A stretch of DNA of 64,000 nucleotides from Caenorhabditis elegans (GCF_000002985.6 NC_003284.9:10292001-10356000), one strand, 5' to 3'. Shown: positions 12,529-24,259, numbered from the stretch's first letter. The notes: a model not told the origin generated them from the sequence alone. Numbers and translations: made by a program.

Positions 12529-12867
12529 ATGAACTCCTACTCTATTATTCTTCTCCTCGGCCTTCTCGCTGCCGTCATGGCCGCTCCACAAAGAGTCATT
12601 GAAAAGACCACCATTATCCGTGGAGGAGGTGGAGGTTTCGGAGGTGGGCCAGGACAGTTCGGTCGCGGTGGGTTTGGCGGAGGACCAGGATCTAACTACG
12701 GACCAGGACGTGGAGGATTCGGAGGAAACGGAGGATTCGGAGGAAATGGAGGATTTGGAGGTGGACCATCATATGGAGGAAGAGGTGGATTCGGTGGAGG
12801 ACCAGGATTCGGAGGACGTGGTGGACCAACTATCATCAAGGAGACCATCATCCGTGGAAGAAAGTAA
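12529..12867 (+). CDS. GFGG-repeat secreted peptide, antimicrobial-peptide-like
   Basis: A single-exon 112-residue preprotein. Residues 1-18 form a signal peptide ending VMA|A. The mature part starts APQRVIEKTTIIRG, runs through about 70 residues of GGFGG, GPG and RGG repeats, and ends PTIIKETIIRGRK. The start module is almost identical to that of the 10.7 kb gene, which has an intron that this gene lacks. The two ends of the mature peptide resemble each other ((V/I)I(E/K)(K/E)TxIIRG), framing the glycine-rich core like bookends. A polyadenylation signal AATAAA lies near 12921. Function is not known from sequence. A role in epidermal defence or as a surface/cuticle coat component is inferred. 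Confidence 0.88.
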   Translation: MNSYSIILLLGLLAAVMAAPQRVIEKTTIIRGGGGGFGGGPGQFGRGGFGGGPGSNYGPGRGGFGGNGGFGGNGGFGGGPSYGGRGGFGGGPGFGGRGGPTIIKETIIRGRK

Positions 12868-14560
12868 ACTAATTCTGAATAATAACTCTTTCTCTTTGAA
12901 TTTGCAATTTTCGACAAGCAATAATAAAAACCTTTTAAACTGAATATATATTATTGTATGTGACAGCTAAAAAATGTTCTTTCGAATGAAAAGATCATTG
13001 TGGTTCAAAAAATTAAAAAGTTAGAAAATAATCTTCAACAAAAGCATTTTGGGAATTTTTTTTAAATGATACGATTAAACTTACTTTAGAGTTAAAATAT
13101 CTATGCATAAGTTAAATTACTTTCTAAAAAACTTGTGAAAAATTCCTTTTTTTTAATCAATTGTCAATTGCAGTTTCTACTAGCGCTTCTACTATAAGAT
13201 ACTGTTACAGTTAAGTTTTAGTTGCATTGTATCAATTAAAATCTAAAAACCTAAAATTAGGTAGATTGAATTAAAAAAGAAGAGCATATAAGTTTCACGG
13301 TTTATTTTTGTAAATGTTTACCAAAGTACAGGCTTGAAATTTTGTTAACAATTTGAGTTAGGAAAATTTTGCTAAGCTTAAAATAAGAAAATTTGAATTA
13401 AAAACAACTGATTTTGAAAAACAACAATAAGAAAAAAATGTTGTCGAAAACTTTGAAAAACACAAAAATGTTAATTGGATCATAAAACCAACCAATTTGT
13501 ATGTACGGCACAGAGAAATTCACAAATTATTCAAAAACAGTTTTAAAAATTTCTCAGAACTTAAACGTTAACTGTTGAAATCTTGATTTTTTCTTTCAAT
13601 TTGTGTTAGATTTGTCTGCATACTTTTTGAGCGAAAATTAAGAAAATTCAAGATTTCTTTCCTTTGACTTTCGACTTTCGATAAATTTTTGACGACTGGC
13701 TAAATACTGTTGGGTACCTGGGTAGTAATAAAATGGTCACAAAATTACTGAAAAATTGTTTTCAAAATGGTTAACATTTTTGGACAGGTATACAAGTACC
13801 AAATATTTTTTATTCAGTGTTTTATTCTTGCATTGTATCTTTTCATCGCATTCAGTCAAAATCCATCTATCCAACTTACATCAAAACTAAAAAATCGAAA
13901 TCGACAGAAGCTTGAAAAACATGACTCCGAGATAACACACGTTAGGTTATCAAAATGTTACTAAACAAGATGGTGGTTGAAAACAGAAATCCCAACTATT
14001 TTCAAAAAAATCGATTTTGTCTTGAAAATAGTTATAATTATTGACCTGGAGACCGTAATGGAAATACATTTTTCCACAAGTTCAGTTGTATTACAAGTGT
14101 GTAGTAAATACATATCTTTAAATTTTTATTTTCACTGAGAATTTGATACAAAACGGGTTATCTATTCTCTTTTAAAATCTCCAAGAATCAACATAATCTT
14201 TAGTGATTATGCTTATCACTGATAGTTTTATGAAAATCATTTATGATTATTATATATCACATATTCTATGATCACTCTTTTAGTTCCTAAAATCAGGTCT
14301 CCTTACAGGGTTTCTGTCTTGATGCGCCTCACCTTCTTTACCTAATCATATTTTCGCTGAATTTCAATAAAACCACAAGTCCCAACATCTCCAATTCGTG
14401 AAACAAAAACACGAAAGAAAGTCAGAAGAAATTGTGTGGGCGAATTACCGAAAAAAAGTGACGTCACTCTACTTTAAACTGTCTGTCATGATCCCGATAG
14501 AAAGGTTTTAGGCCAGCGTCCTTCTTGGTCTAATGAAAAGGCGGAGATTCGCAGAAAAGT
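12868..14560. other. Intergenic stretch inside the peptide cluster
   Basis: Apart from the AATAAA signal for the preceding gene, I see only AT-rich sequence and small chance frames. One + frame near 13767 begins with a hydrophobic stretch, but it has no TATA box, paralog similarity or splice partner. The last 100 bases are presumably the promoter of the next peptide gene. Confidence 0.5.
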
Positions 14561-14566
14561 AAGGTC

Positions 14567-14574
14567 TATATAAA
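14567..14574 (+). promoter_or_regulatory. TATA box of the QWGYG peptide gene
   Basis: TATATAAA lies about 49 bases upstream of the ATG, again matching the layout of the sister genes. Confidence 0.65.
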
Positions 14575-14622
14575 CTAAAAAGTTTAAAGAAGTACTTCGC
14601 TTTGTATAGCCAATTCTCAATC

Positions 14623-14883
14623 ATGCAGCTTAACGTTTTGTTGGTTTTTCTTGCTACCATTATTGGACTTGCCAGGTAATTTCAAGCAAATTGTCACACT
14701 TATTTTCAAATATTTAGTGCGCAATGGGGGTATGGTCGCCCATATGGAGGATATGGTGGATATGGTGGTGGCTATGGAGGATACGGACCACGACCATGGG
14801 GACCGAGACCTTGGGGTCCACGTCCAACAGTTATTGAGAAGACGGTCATTATCAGAAATGGACCATGGGCTCACAAAGTCTAA
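14623..14883 (+). CDS. QWGYG-type secreted peptide (NLP/CNC-like)
   Basis: Two exons (14623-14675, 14718-14883; a 42-nt intron) give 72 residues. The signal peptide MQLNVLLVFLATIIGLASA is followed by QWGYGRPYGG, a YGG-repeat core and tandem GPRPW motifs, then TVIEKTVIIRNG and a basic end. QWGYG plus YGG repeats is the hallmark of the C. elegans nlp-29/cnc antimicrobial peptide families. The C-terminal VIEKTVIIR module ties it to the two GFGG genes upstream, so it links two peptide styles. Secretion is clear. Antimicrobial function and induction by infection or wounding are inferred from the family. Confidence 0.88.
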
Positions 14884-15136
14884 TTTTTTTGTATGTATAT
14901 TTCTCTATGTGTGCTTCTTTTTCAATTGACAATGAAGATGTTTCTTCACTACTCCAAAAAAAGTTCATTTGATTTAGAATGTACCGGTACCGATAGGTTC
15001 GCCAATATTGCCAAGATTAACGGTCAAATCAAATCACCGATAAACGACGAAAAACCTTTTATCAAAGATATCACACAAAACAGAAATAAAAACGGACAGA
15101 AAGATAGAGAACCAAAGCCTGTGGGAGGTTCTGGTT

Positions 15137-18100
15137 TTATTCGTTGGTCAGAATTACATTCTTGATAAAATTGAGAGAATACTCAAGGTTTTCACGGAAT
15201 TCGTCCCCGTTTGTAGCATCATCAAGCCAATTGGAGATGGTGAATGTAAAGCTGAAATAATTATTGAAAATAGTGTTGATCAAAGTATTGAAAATGTGAC
15301 CTTGTTTTATTGATGCGATAGAATGTTCCGTAGCCATCTTTACACATTGGCACAACGTATCCGAAACAACCATTTTCATGATATCCAAGGAAACTAGAAT
15401 TAGAGTAGTCAGCAATATTTGAAAACCAGATGTTTTTGACCAGTATAGCCCAAATTATAAATTATTTTCAGAAATAATTATAATATTTGAGAAACTTTCT
15501 AACAGTATCAAACAAATTATAATAACTGATAGAAAAATTTCAAACCTTGTTGACAACAAAAAGTTCCCATTTCCACCGCTGGCACTAAACGATTTGTGAT
15601 CCAGAAATGGAATTTCTACTGATTTTCCATATGACTGAATCGCAGTTTGTGCCTTTCTGAAAACAATGCAAAATTAAGAAAAAACTGCAAGATCAATTAC
15701 TTTCAAATGACCTTTAATGAAACCCATATGGCGACTAACTTCATCTAGTGTGACGTGGCTTTGTTGCTTATTTGAAATGCTAATTCTCATCTACTCAAAA
15801 TTTCCAAACAGCATTTTTTTATGAGTTGGCGAACTGCTGCGCCCACCCCATAAAATACCTCAAACCATAGAAATGTCGATCTATTCCTTTTCCTTCTCGA
15901 GCAGCATCCATCAACGTATTGTGTGAGTTATACGCGTCAAAGAATAGAAGTTTTAAGGTTTCATTCTGGAAAAATAATAAGTTTTTCTTAAGTATTGTTT
16001 CATGTGGTCAACAAAAGAACTTAAAGATGGGTTAGCTAAAAATGAAGTTGATATAATAAGATAAACATCGCATTTGTTATAATTTTCATCGTAAAACCGT
16101 TGATATTTTTTACACACTTACTGTGGCTGAATTTTCACAAGCGGTTAAATATTTTTCCATATCAGTTGTTAAACTTCGGACTGTTTCCGTTCTTCCATGA
16201 TAAAACATTCGCGTAGAAGCAGTTTCGTATGTTGGAGCTAACCTGAATTAGTTCAATTGTATTCCTTGATGTTTTTGCCATAATCATTCATACTTATTGT
16301 GAGTTTTCAAATACGCCATTTGTAATGCAATCTGAATAATTGTATCTGCATATAATGTTCTTTGCTTACAATATGTAGCTCCAAAATTTGTATAATGATA
16401 TACATTCACGTTGGTTTTTGAGCTCTAAATGGATGTTTGCATATATTTTTAATACAATCAGAAATCACCAAAAAATAAAAATCCCTCTCCGCTTCAGATA
16501 TTTTTTGGGAAACAGATCCGGTCAACAAAAACTCAATCTTAACAGGCATGACTGGTTGCATTGAAGAAGACTTATTTTGGGAGCTCTGAAGTAGAAAAAA
16601 GTAAATTGAGTGTTTTTCAAAGACATTTCTCATTAGTACCTTTTTACTCAATTTTCGATTTAGTTGAAATTGGTCAGCTGCAAAGTCACAAGGAGCAAAG
16701 AGAGATATGGCATCAACATTTCCGTGCTAAATTGTTTTTTTTTGTAAGAATGACTTAAACATAAGTAAACATTTGTGGAAGTGAAACATAAGTAATTGAG
16801 ACAGCTGAATTTCATAAAAACTAATACCGAACCAAAAAAACTTTTGAAATGTTTTCATTATAAAAATTAATTATACTGCTATCAGGGAGCCGAAGTTATC
16901 TAGGTTTTTTTAAATGTTCTGAAACTTTATACACTTATACTATCCACTTTTAACTAATCACTTTAATTAATTAATTAATTTAGGTTTTGTAAAAGTTCTT
17001 CAAATAGTTTACCTCAGCCTGCAAACATGTTTTTCCATCTCTGAGCACAATAATGTTAAGATTCTTATCACAATATGCGTTTAATGGTGATCCAAATATA
17101 GAGTACTTCATAAGCTGTAACTTTAAACAGTGTAAAATTGTACTCCTGACCCTAACTACCTCAGATTCATTTTCCACAAAATCATCGGAGAGTGTGAGAC
17201 AGAAAACCGCACTATCAACATCGTGGAACAATTCAACATTTCTATTGCTGTTCTGAATCATGGACTCCCGAATCTCAAAATAAAAACCTTATTTTCCTAT
17301 TTTGTGCTTCGGTCTTTAGTACCTGTGCCCAATTGTCTCTTCCCAGAGAAGTCAGTTGAACAATGGAACATTCTACGGATGTTCTCGAGCTTTCTTTTAT
17401 TCTTTTCAGTGCGTTTTGAATTTCAAAGATATTCAAAAACTTGCTGTTTTCACATGTTGTCTCAAGCTTCCAGACATGCCCATTGCAAAGTATGATGACG
17501 TGAGAAGGGCATTTTCCTTCTGCTTCTGAACTTTCATCTATTAAGGTGCTAGCCACTTTTAGTTTTAAGCAGTACCTGTGCGAAAGTATCTTTTGATTCT
17601 GTCTTTTGGTAATGCGGGTACCCTACATGCATTGAATAAGTTATAATCCTGATTCATGTCCCAACTATTTCCTCTGCTTTTTGTAACTTCAATCTTCTCT
17701 CTGAAAACAAAAAAAAACTAAACGTTTTGTATTTTATTTTAGTACTCACTGTCTGATTAAGCTCCAATAACTCATCAAGTGATGAATAATGTGTGACGCT
17801 GATTCTATTTGAGACGAGTCATTGACAGAGAACTTTGGAACAACTGCTCCCATATTTTGAGTGAGCAAGCTATCACGGTTTGTTAAATAAGCATCGTACC
17901 ACCAGTCTTCTAACTAAGAGAAAATAATGTTTTCAGAAATTAGAGAATAAGTCAAATTATATTTACCCAGTTTTTAGAAGATATAGTTTTTTCCTTCAAA
18001 AAACGTTGAAGGATCTGCCCATTTTGAGAAGAAGCAAAATCATTTGCTAGTGTGGTGATAGTTTCTAGTTCATCCTTTGGTACAATTGGAACTACTGCAA

Positions 18101-18466
18101 TTCATCCATTAAAAATTCTCAATAAAGTGAAATAAATTGAACGTCTCACATCAGCAATGCATAAATCTTTTATAGTGGAGCTTTGTGTTTCACGACACAT
18201 TTATTCATTGTATTGTTGTTTCGAGCAAACACATTATGTGTATTTCTAAATATATTTTAAAAAAAGAAAATTACATGTTGCTCCATTACTAATCCTTCAC
18301 AAGATCTCATTTCCTAATTTTGTGAATTTTGTGAATTTCGAGAGAACCACTTTTTTGTGAATAACGACAACTTACATGATTTCAAATATTTGCCGATAGT
18401 TTCCTCCAATTCTGGCAGTGGAAGGCTTGGTAGTGAATTTTGCTCGGAAAACGTCGAACTGGTCAT
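15137..18466 (-). CDS. Carnitine/choline O-acyltransferase family enzyme
   Basis: Fourteen or fifteen exons give 621 (or 606) residues, the usual family length. Exons, high to low: 18376-18466, 17967-18094, 17750-17913, 17576-17700, 17323-17537, 17013-17273, 16640-16726, 16469-16585, 16294-16424, 16122-16242, 15859-15965, 15546-15656, 15301-15393, 15137-15251. Family landmarks in order: LPSLPLPELEETIGKYL at the N-terminus, LEDWWYDAYL, YFRTD then CPSHVIILCNGHVWKLE, the catalytic histidine in E-HGNVDAISLF (about residue 314-329), YETASTRMFYHGRTETVRS, and IDRHFYGL. The enzyme would move acyl groups between CoA and carnitine or a similar alcohol. No mitochondrial presequence and no peroxisomal SKL-type C-terminus (ends LTNE) are visible. 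One intron is only 38 nt. A 45-nt in-frame stretch (17115-17159) may be an extra intron. The exact acyl acceptor is not determinable. Confidence 0.93.
16961..16981. repeat. TTAA microsatellite
   Basis: A short run of (TTAA)n lies in an intron of the acyltransferase gene. It is simple sequence with no evident role. Confidence 0.6.
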
Positions 18467-19476
18467 ATTCGAAACTCAAATAAAGTGCAACACAAAATTC
18501 TTTTATAGCTCTACTAACTAGCTTTATTTATTTGTTATAACTTTTCGTCAAGTCAAAAAAGGCAAGTGCTTTTTTTTTAACGCTTGCGTCCCTCTTTCTC
18601 AATTGTTGATCTAAATATTCCTTGCTACGTGTTTTTTCACTAAACCTATCTAATACAACGAGAAAGGAGCTACTTGTAATTCAAAGTTTATGTCAATTAA
18701 CTTGACATCTTTAGGGAAAAGATAGAAGGATGTGAAACCTAGAAAACACTAACGCCCACAATTTCTAGAAATTTACGAAGCAAAGTTTTTGTAAAGCGTG
18801 TTCATTTTCTCTCAACTTTTATGAATTTTTTTACATAACGATTATCTCTTAAAGTCCAATTTTCTTTTGGTTTCTTTCCAAGTTCGTGTATTCCATGACA
18901 TTCTGAAAAAGTCATTGACATTTTCTAAATATAGTCTTCAGAAATTCGTTGTTTTTTTATTTGATAAATTGTGTGTTTACAAAAAGTCCAGACCACTTTC
19001 ATCCACCTACACACCCGAAATGTTACAACAGTATGTAAAATTAATGGTAGGATAATCGAATGTTTTGTGAGCTCTAAACCCTACGTTAAACTAAATTCTC
19101 CTCCTATCCAATACATTCGGTGCATCATTTTTATTCACTGTCAACTTCCTTTTTTCAATTCAAGCTTTACCAAATTTATTCAAAGTGCTTTTCTCGAGTT
19201 TTTGATGTTCCCAAATTGTTTGGTCCGTAAATGGTCGGCTGTGTCAGGAACAAGCAGAAAACATGTTAGCATAACGAGATAAATCAATTCAGAGCGACAG
19301 AAAAATAAACAGAAAAAATGGGAGATTTTGGGCGGAGCCTGGAAAGAATTTTTAAGGCTCACGCCACTAGAAAAATCGGTGGAATCTGAGGATTTCGTAG
19401 CAGTTTCTTCATTTCTGCATCGTAGTTTTTAATATCTCAGATTGTATTTTTAAATTACTATGAGTTTTTTTACAGA
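18467..19476. other. Intergenic: divergent upstream regions
   Basis: This region separates the minus-strand acyltransferase start from the plus-strand small secreted gene. No coding exon is evident. The 3' end shows a polypyrimidine tract and TTTTTTTACAG one base before the next ATG, which looks like an SL1 trans-splice acceptor. Confidence 0.5.
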
Positions 19477-20148
19477 ATGCAAGTGCTCGCAGCTCTTCTC
19501 ATTGCCTTGTTCGCTCTTATTGCGGTTGCATCTGCTTTCCGCGGAGGACATGGACGCCCACTATACGGTAACATATAATCATTTTATCCATTTCAGAGAC
19601 TTAAAATTTTGCAACAATCTATGTAACAGCCAATTTGAAGATTGAATTACAGTTAAAAATGCGCAACTGATAGCTGATATGTCGATTGATACAGACGACA
19701 TTCCACCGAATTTGTTAATGAATTTCAAAAAGGATACAAAAAAGTTAGGATGTTTGGAGTGTTCTTTCCTATTTCTATCTGTTTCCTTAACTATGACATC
19801 TTTTCAATTTTCACTGCAATCAGCTTGATGCATTTCCACAAACAAAAAGACACCAATACACAGAGCCGCATATAAAATGCTTTGATTGTTCTTCTTTGGG
19901 TTGAAGGGTGATAGGTTTTACGCGCACATTTATAAAGTTCCGGCTCTCAATCGCTTCTTCTTTTCTATCTAATTTTGTTGTGTGCATAAAAATCAATAAT
20001 CTTCTTTTATTATAGGAATAATTGGAGACGTTCAATCAGTGGAATCGTCAATCCCACTTCGAGGTTTCGCCAATCACGGTGGACGCGCGGCGGCCCGTTC
20101 GTACGACCAGTGGTAATGGGAGAATACTTGGTTTCTCATCAAACTTGA
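19477..20148 (+). CDS. Small secreted protein of unknown function
   Basis: Three exons (19477-19567, 19653-19743, 20016-20148) give 104 residues with matching phases throughout. Residues 1-20 are a strong signal peptide (ends AVASA). It is followed by FRGGHGRPLY, an acidic middle (IADMSIDTDDIPP, then KKDTKK), and an arginine/tryptophan-rich C-terminus containing TRGGPFVRPVVMGEYLV. The ATG follows a TTTTTTTACAG acceptor by one base, so the mRNA is probably SL1 trans-spliced, unlike the TATA-driven sister genes. An alternative that skips the middle exon changes frame and gives a 63-residue form ending at 20114. The signal-acidic spacer-cationic tail arrangement resembles a pro-peptide design. 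AATAAA lies near 20167. I do not recognise the family. Confidence 0.7.
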
Positions 20149-20755
20149 TGATCCGTTAACTTGTCAAATAAATAATTTCATGTTAGAGGGAATTTGTTGT
20201 TATGTGTAATAATACAATTTATATAAATTCAGGCAATCAAATGTAGTCGGGAACGTTTCTGAAAATGTAATTCTGTACTGCAGTTTTGTATAGATTGACT
20301 CAAAATTGTTAGATACATCAATTTAAAAAAATAAAAACTCAGAATTATGTTGATAGACTTGCGCACTTCCTGTAAAAAACTAAATAACAATCCTAAACAG
20401 TTCAGTTTTGAGAATATAAATAATATCTAAAAAATCTCGTGTATGAGTTCAGAGCTTTCCGAAATCTATAAGTTGGCATCGAAGAAATGAAGCACACTCT
20501 TTTGCGACTCACTAAAAACTTTTCCAAAAGAAGCTGTTCCACGGTATTATTGGAAATATGAAATTTATGTTTTATCTAAAAGTTTACAATGTTGTATCAA
20601 AATAAGAAAATTTAATGAAATGCAAAAAAATGCATTTAGTTTATTTTTTGTATAATTTTTAAAGGCTATTCGGTGTTTCAAATTACAAAATTCAACTGCT
20701 ATAAAAATCATTTAAGGTGATAAATCTCAGAAATATTTATTGAACAACACTAATT
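20149..20755. other. Convergent 3' intergenic stretch
   Basis: This stretch lies between the stop of the small secreted gene and the stop of the minus-strand coiled-coil gene. It should hold both 3' UTRs. AT-rich, with no other feature seen. Confidence 0.5.
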
Positions 20756-23700
20756 CTATCCAGTAATTGTAAATGCTTCGGGCGCTCTTCTCGCTCCTGA
20801 TGAATTCCTTCCAATTGGCTCCTCGGAATGAGCATCTGATGATCTTTGAGAGCTTGATGTCGTACGTGAGCTAGGACGACTTTGATGCTCACCCACATTC
20901 CCAGAAGAATCATATCCGCTTCTGCAAAAATACTTCTCAAATTTCCTGCTCATCAGATTGCGACTAACCTTTGACTGTCGGGAACTGCTGGAGGTTTTCC
21001 ACGTAATGTTGGAATGACAGCGCTTTGCCGATCAGCAGGCTAAACAGATGAAATAAAAACTAATATCGGATAAGATAAGGTTATGAATCTATAATAATCA
21101 GTTCACAAACCCTGTCTTGCCATGATGGTTTTTTCTCCCACCATTCCACTTTTCTTGGCTGTGAAGAATCAGGTCTCGGTTCGACGCCTTGATGATCATA
21201 TCTTGGTTGATTTCTGATTGGCCGAGAAATTGGTCGTTGCTGCGATGATTCTACAGATTTATACATGAATATGGTGACGTTTGTGTGTGCTAATTACCAG
21301 AAAACGAGTTCGAATTTCGCATGTTTTGCAAAGGCCGAATCGGCTCCTCACTCTCAGGATACGAATCATATGAGTCATTTTGACTATGTTGTGAGTATTC
21401 ATGTTGTTGCTGTTGGTGTTGTTGTTGATGATACTGAGGTACTGACGGACGACGTTCATTTTTTCGGTTTTGAGATTGAATCTGAATAGGCGAGTTAGAG
21501 CAAAACATAATTTTATTGTGAGATCAAAAGAAGAAATACGAAAATTTAAATTGCGCAACAAAAGATTTTTCAAAAAAGTTTCTGCCAGGTTATTCAATTT
21601 TGCAAAAAAAATATATCCTAAAAAATTCAGAAAGTTATGTACAAAAGTCGTGAAATTTTGAAGGGACATCTACTGTGATTTGTGAACTTTAAAAATTAAT
21701 TGTAAACGTATTTCTAATTAAATTTTACTCATCATTTTAGTTTGATTATTGCATAGCCTTTGAAATGTCTAAATTCAATAAAAGTATATCAAAACATCAT
21801 AACCTCATCATTTTTTCTGATTTCAAATGTTTGGTGATGCTTACCTGTTGTTTCTGGTAAACTTGTTGATTTCTTAGCTCAATGGCCCTTGCTTTATCTT
21901 GAATCTGTCTTTTTTCCCTGTCATCTTCTTCGCGAATTTTTTTCTGATATTCTTCCCATTTCCTAATTTCTCGTTGCTCTAATTCAATCTCTTTTTGCTT
22001 TTCAATTTCTTTTCTTCTTTTGTTCTCTTCAATTTGTTGTTGCAATTCTAATTTATGTTGTTCTTGACTGCTGAGTCCACCACTGAAATGAGTATTTAAT
22101 TATTTACAGGTTTTTGTTTAATGTGCCTACGATTTCTGTGCTAGATTCGGTAAGCTTCCATATTTAGCGTTCATTGTGTTTTGCCGGTATTGTTGATTTG
22201 CAGACTGGCGGGACATGTTTGCTTGGGTTGGCTGGCTATATGAATCTTGTCGATAGGGATTTTGAGTTTGGTAAACATCGCTTTTAGATTGACTTCGCAC
22301 GAGCGGGTTTGGTTGCGATGGTGACTGTGGCATGCTTTGGAACGGTTGAATAGCATTTTGCGCCAAAATTGGAGCATGCTGTTGAATCTGGAAAATACAT
22401 TAATCACTTTATTCAGGTGTTTTGAAAAGTATAAATGCCATCGATTACAATACTGCGCCATCTGGGAAGGCCCAGACAATAATCAAATATTAGAAGCTGA
22501 TTGCAAAAAAACTGCTCAAAATATGCCTCCATAGAAGTTTCAACTGAAGAGAAAAACTTTCCAGGCACCAATAAAATCCGAGAAAAATTTATCTTTTTGG
22601 AATCTTTTTCTTCCTCATCTTCTTTTTTGATTCGGTTATTAAGATATATACATTTCTGTCATTCAAAAAACATTTGCAAAATTGGTATACAACAGGGTTG
22701 GTTATAGATACATATGTTTACGCTAGATCAATCTACCAAAATATGAGTTTACTACACATGAGTCAAGGATGCTTTTTACTCATTGCTAATAAATGTTCTC
22801 CTATAAACCTGACTAACATGCAAATACTTATAAAGAATCAATTGTGTTAAAATATTTTTGAGTATTTTCATATGCTTGACTTTATAAGCGCGTGATTTTG
22901 TAAAAATGTATTTCATCCATTTTTACTCACCTGAGGTAATATAACTGGCGGGCTAGCGCCTTGAATCGGGTTTCCAAATTGTTTGTTGATCATCAAATTG
23001 ATATGAGGCTCCACCGGAACATAAACCAGCTGTCCGTTCATATAAAGCAAGCGTAGACCAACAATTGATCCTATTGGATCAATCATAGATGAGTGAAATG
23101 ACGACTGATAGATATTTGATTGATTAAGTGGTGGGAAGCCATTATTCATGAACTGATTATTGTTTTCTTGATTGCCAATTGAGGAACTATCCGTCATACT
23201 GTTTGTAGTAGTTGTTGAATTGGAAATTGATTGGGGTTCACTGGGGTGGTATTGTCTGAAAGTTAATTTAAACATCAAGGAAGGTGTCAATTTTTCTTTT
23301 TGCGTTTATTGTAAAATTTCAAGTCTCCAAATATAATCATTTATATATATATATATATATTTTGCTAAAAAGCGAAATACTAAAAAAAATTACAATAGCT
23401 TAAGAAAAACAACTTTGATATGAAATATAAGTCTGTTTTCAAATGCATATCATCATCATGATGTATTGCAACCCTGCTAGGACTGCAATTTTAACAGAAA
23501 ATAATTATAGAGAATAGTTCCACCGGTTTTTTATTAATGTAAATTTATATCGTGGATTTGTCTGAACTAAAAGTTATCGTCTACACCATTACACCGTTTT
23601 AATGTGTTTTCTGTAAGAACTAAAAAAACGTAATTTTATAGACAAACCGACAGATGCCCTTAAAATGATTATTGAATACAAACTTCTAAAGCTGATACTT

Positions 23701-23996
23701 TCTAATTTGTTCAAAAATTACCTGTTATCCTCATTTATGTATTTTGAAGACGCCTTATCATGTGATCTAGCAGTATTACTGCTGTCAGTGTTGAACCGGG
23801 ATGCAGAAGCAGTGTGTTTATATTGTTCAAACTGCAAAGTAAACTGTATGTGCGTTTTAATTTTGTGTTGAAACAATACAAAAAATTTTAAACTGAACTT
23901 TCGTATGTAGTGAATACGCGTGCGTTCTAGTGTTTTTTTTTTTGAACTTACGATATCAGAACGACTGGATGCATTGAAAGCGTAGGTGCGAACCAT
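20756..23996 (-). CDS. Q/S-rich coiled-coil protein, CCDC66/CSPP-like, candidate ciliary protein
   Basis: Nine exons (23952-23996, 23722-23831, 22931-23255, 22131-22387, 21845-22082, 21298-21481, 21111-21250, 20969-21039, 20756-20921) give 511 residues. There is no signal peptide or membrane segment. Residues 1-245 are low-complexity S/N/Q-rich, with a more ordered patch GLRLLYMNGQLVYVPVEPHI near 127-146. Residues 250-325 are a charged coiled coil (KRRKEIEKQKEIELEQREIRKWEEYQKK and on), resembling the short conserved coiled coil of CCDC66 and related centrosome/cilium proteins. Then come a Q/H run, basic-proline segments (KVEWWEKKPSWQDR) and an S/R-rich tail. The ATG follows a TTTCAG acceptor, suggesting trans-splicing. 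A perfect X-box lies 227 bp upstream. Family assignment is moderate; the gene model is strong. Confidence 0.85.
23339..23361. repeat. (AT)n microsatellite
   Basis: A run of alternating T and A of about 22 bases lies in the second intron of the coiled-coil gene. Simple repeat. Confidence 0.8.
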
Positions 23997-24222
23997 TATA
24001 CTCCTGAAATAATCATTGATGATAAAATTAAATAATTATTAAGATACTGGAGCAAGAAGAATTGGAGTACTACAATTGGACCAAATGAAAAAAAAAGCGA
24101 GTGACCACTATGAATAATAATGGGTGGTCCTTCCGCTTCCTAAAGAGGGGAAGTGTACGAATATGTAACGAAACTTAGCGCAATTTTAGCGCAACGCGCA
24201 CGCTTCTCCCTCCTGACCAATT

Positions 24223-24236
24223 GTTGTTATGGTAAC
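24223..24236 (-). promoter_or_regulatory. X-box (RFX/DAF-19 binding site)
   Basis: GTTGTTATGGTAAC fits the nematode X-box consensus GTHNYYATRRNAAC at every position, and its reverse complement fits as well. It lies 227 bp upstream of the ATG of the minus-strand coiled-coil gene, within the usual promoter distance for DAF-19 targets in ciliated sensory neurons. The nearest plus-strand gene start is more than 1.6 kb away. The site sits in a locally GC-richer block (24110-24260) that is presumably the core promoter. Confidence 0.75.
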
Positions 24237-24259
24237 CATCTCGGCGCAGAAAACAAGTG

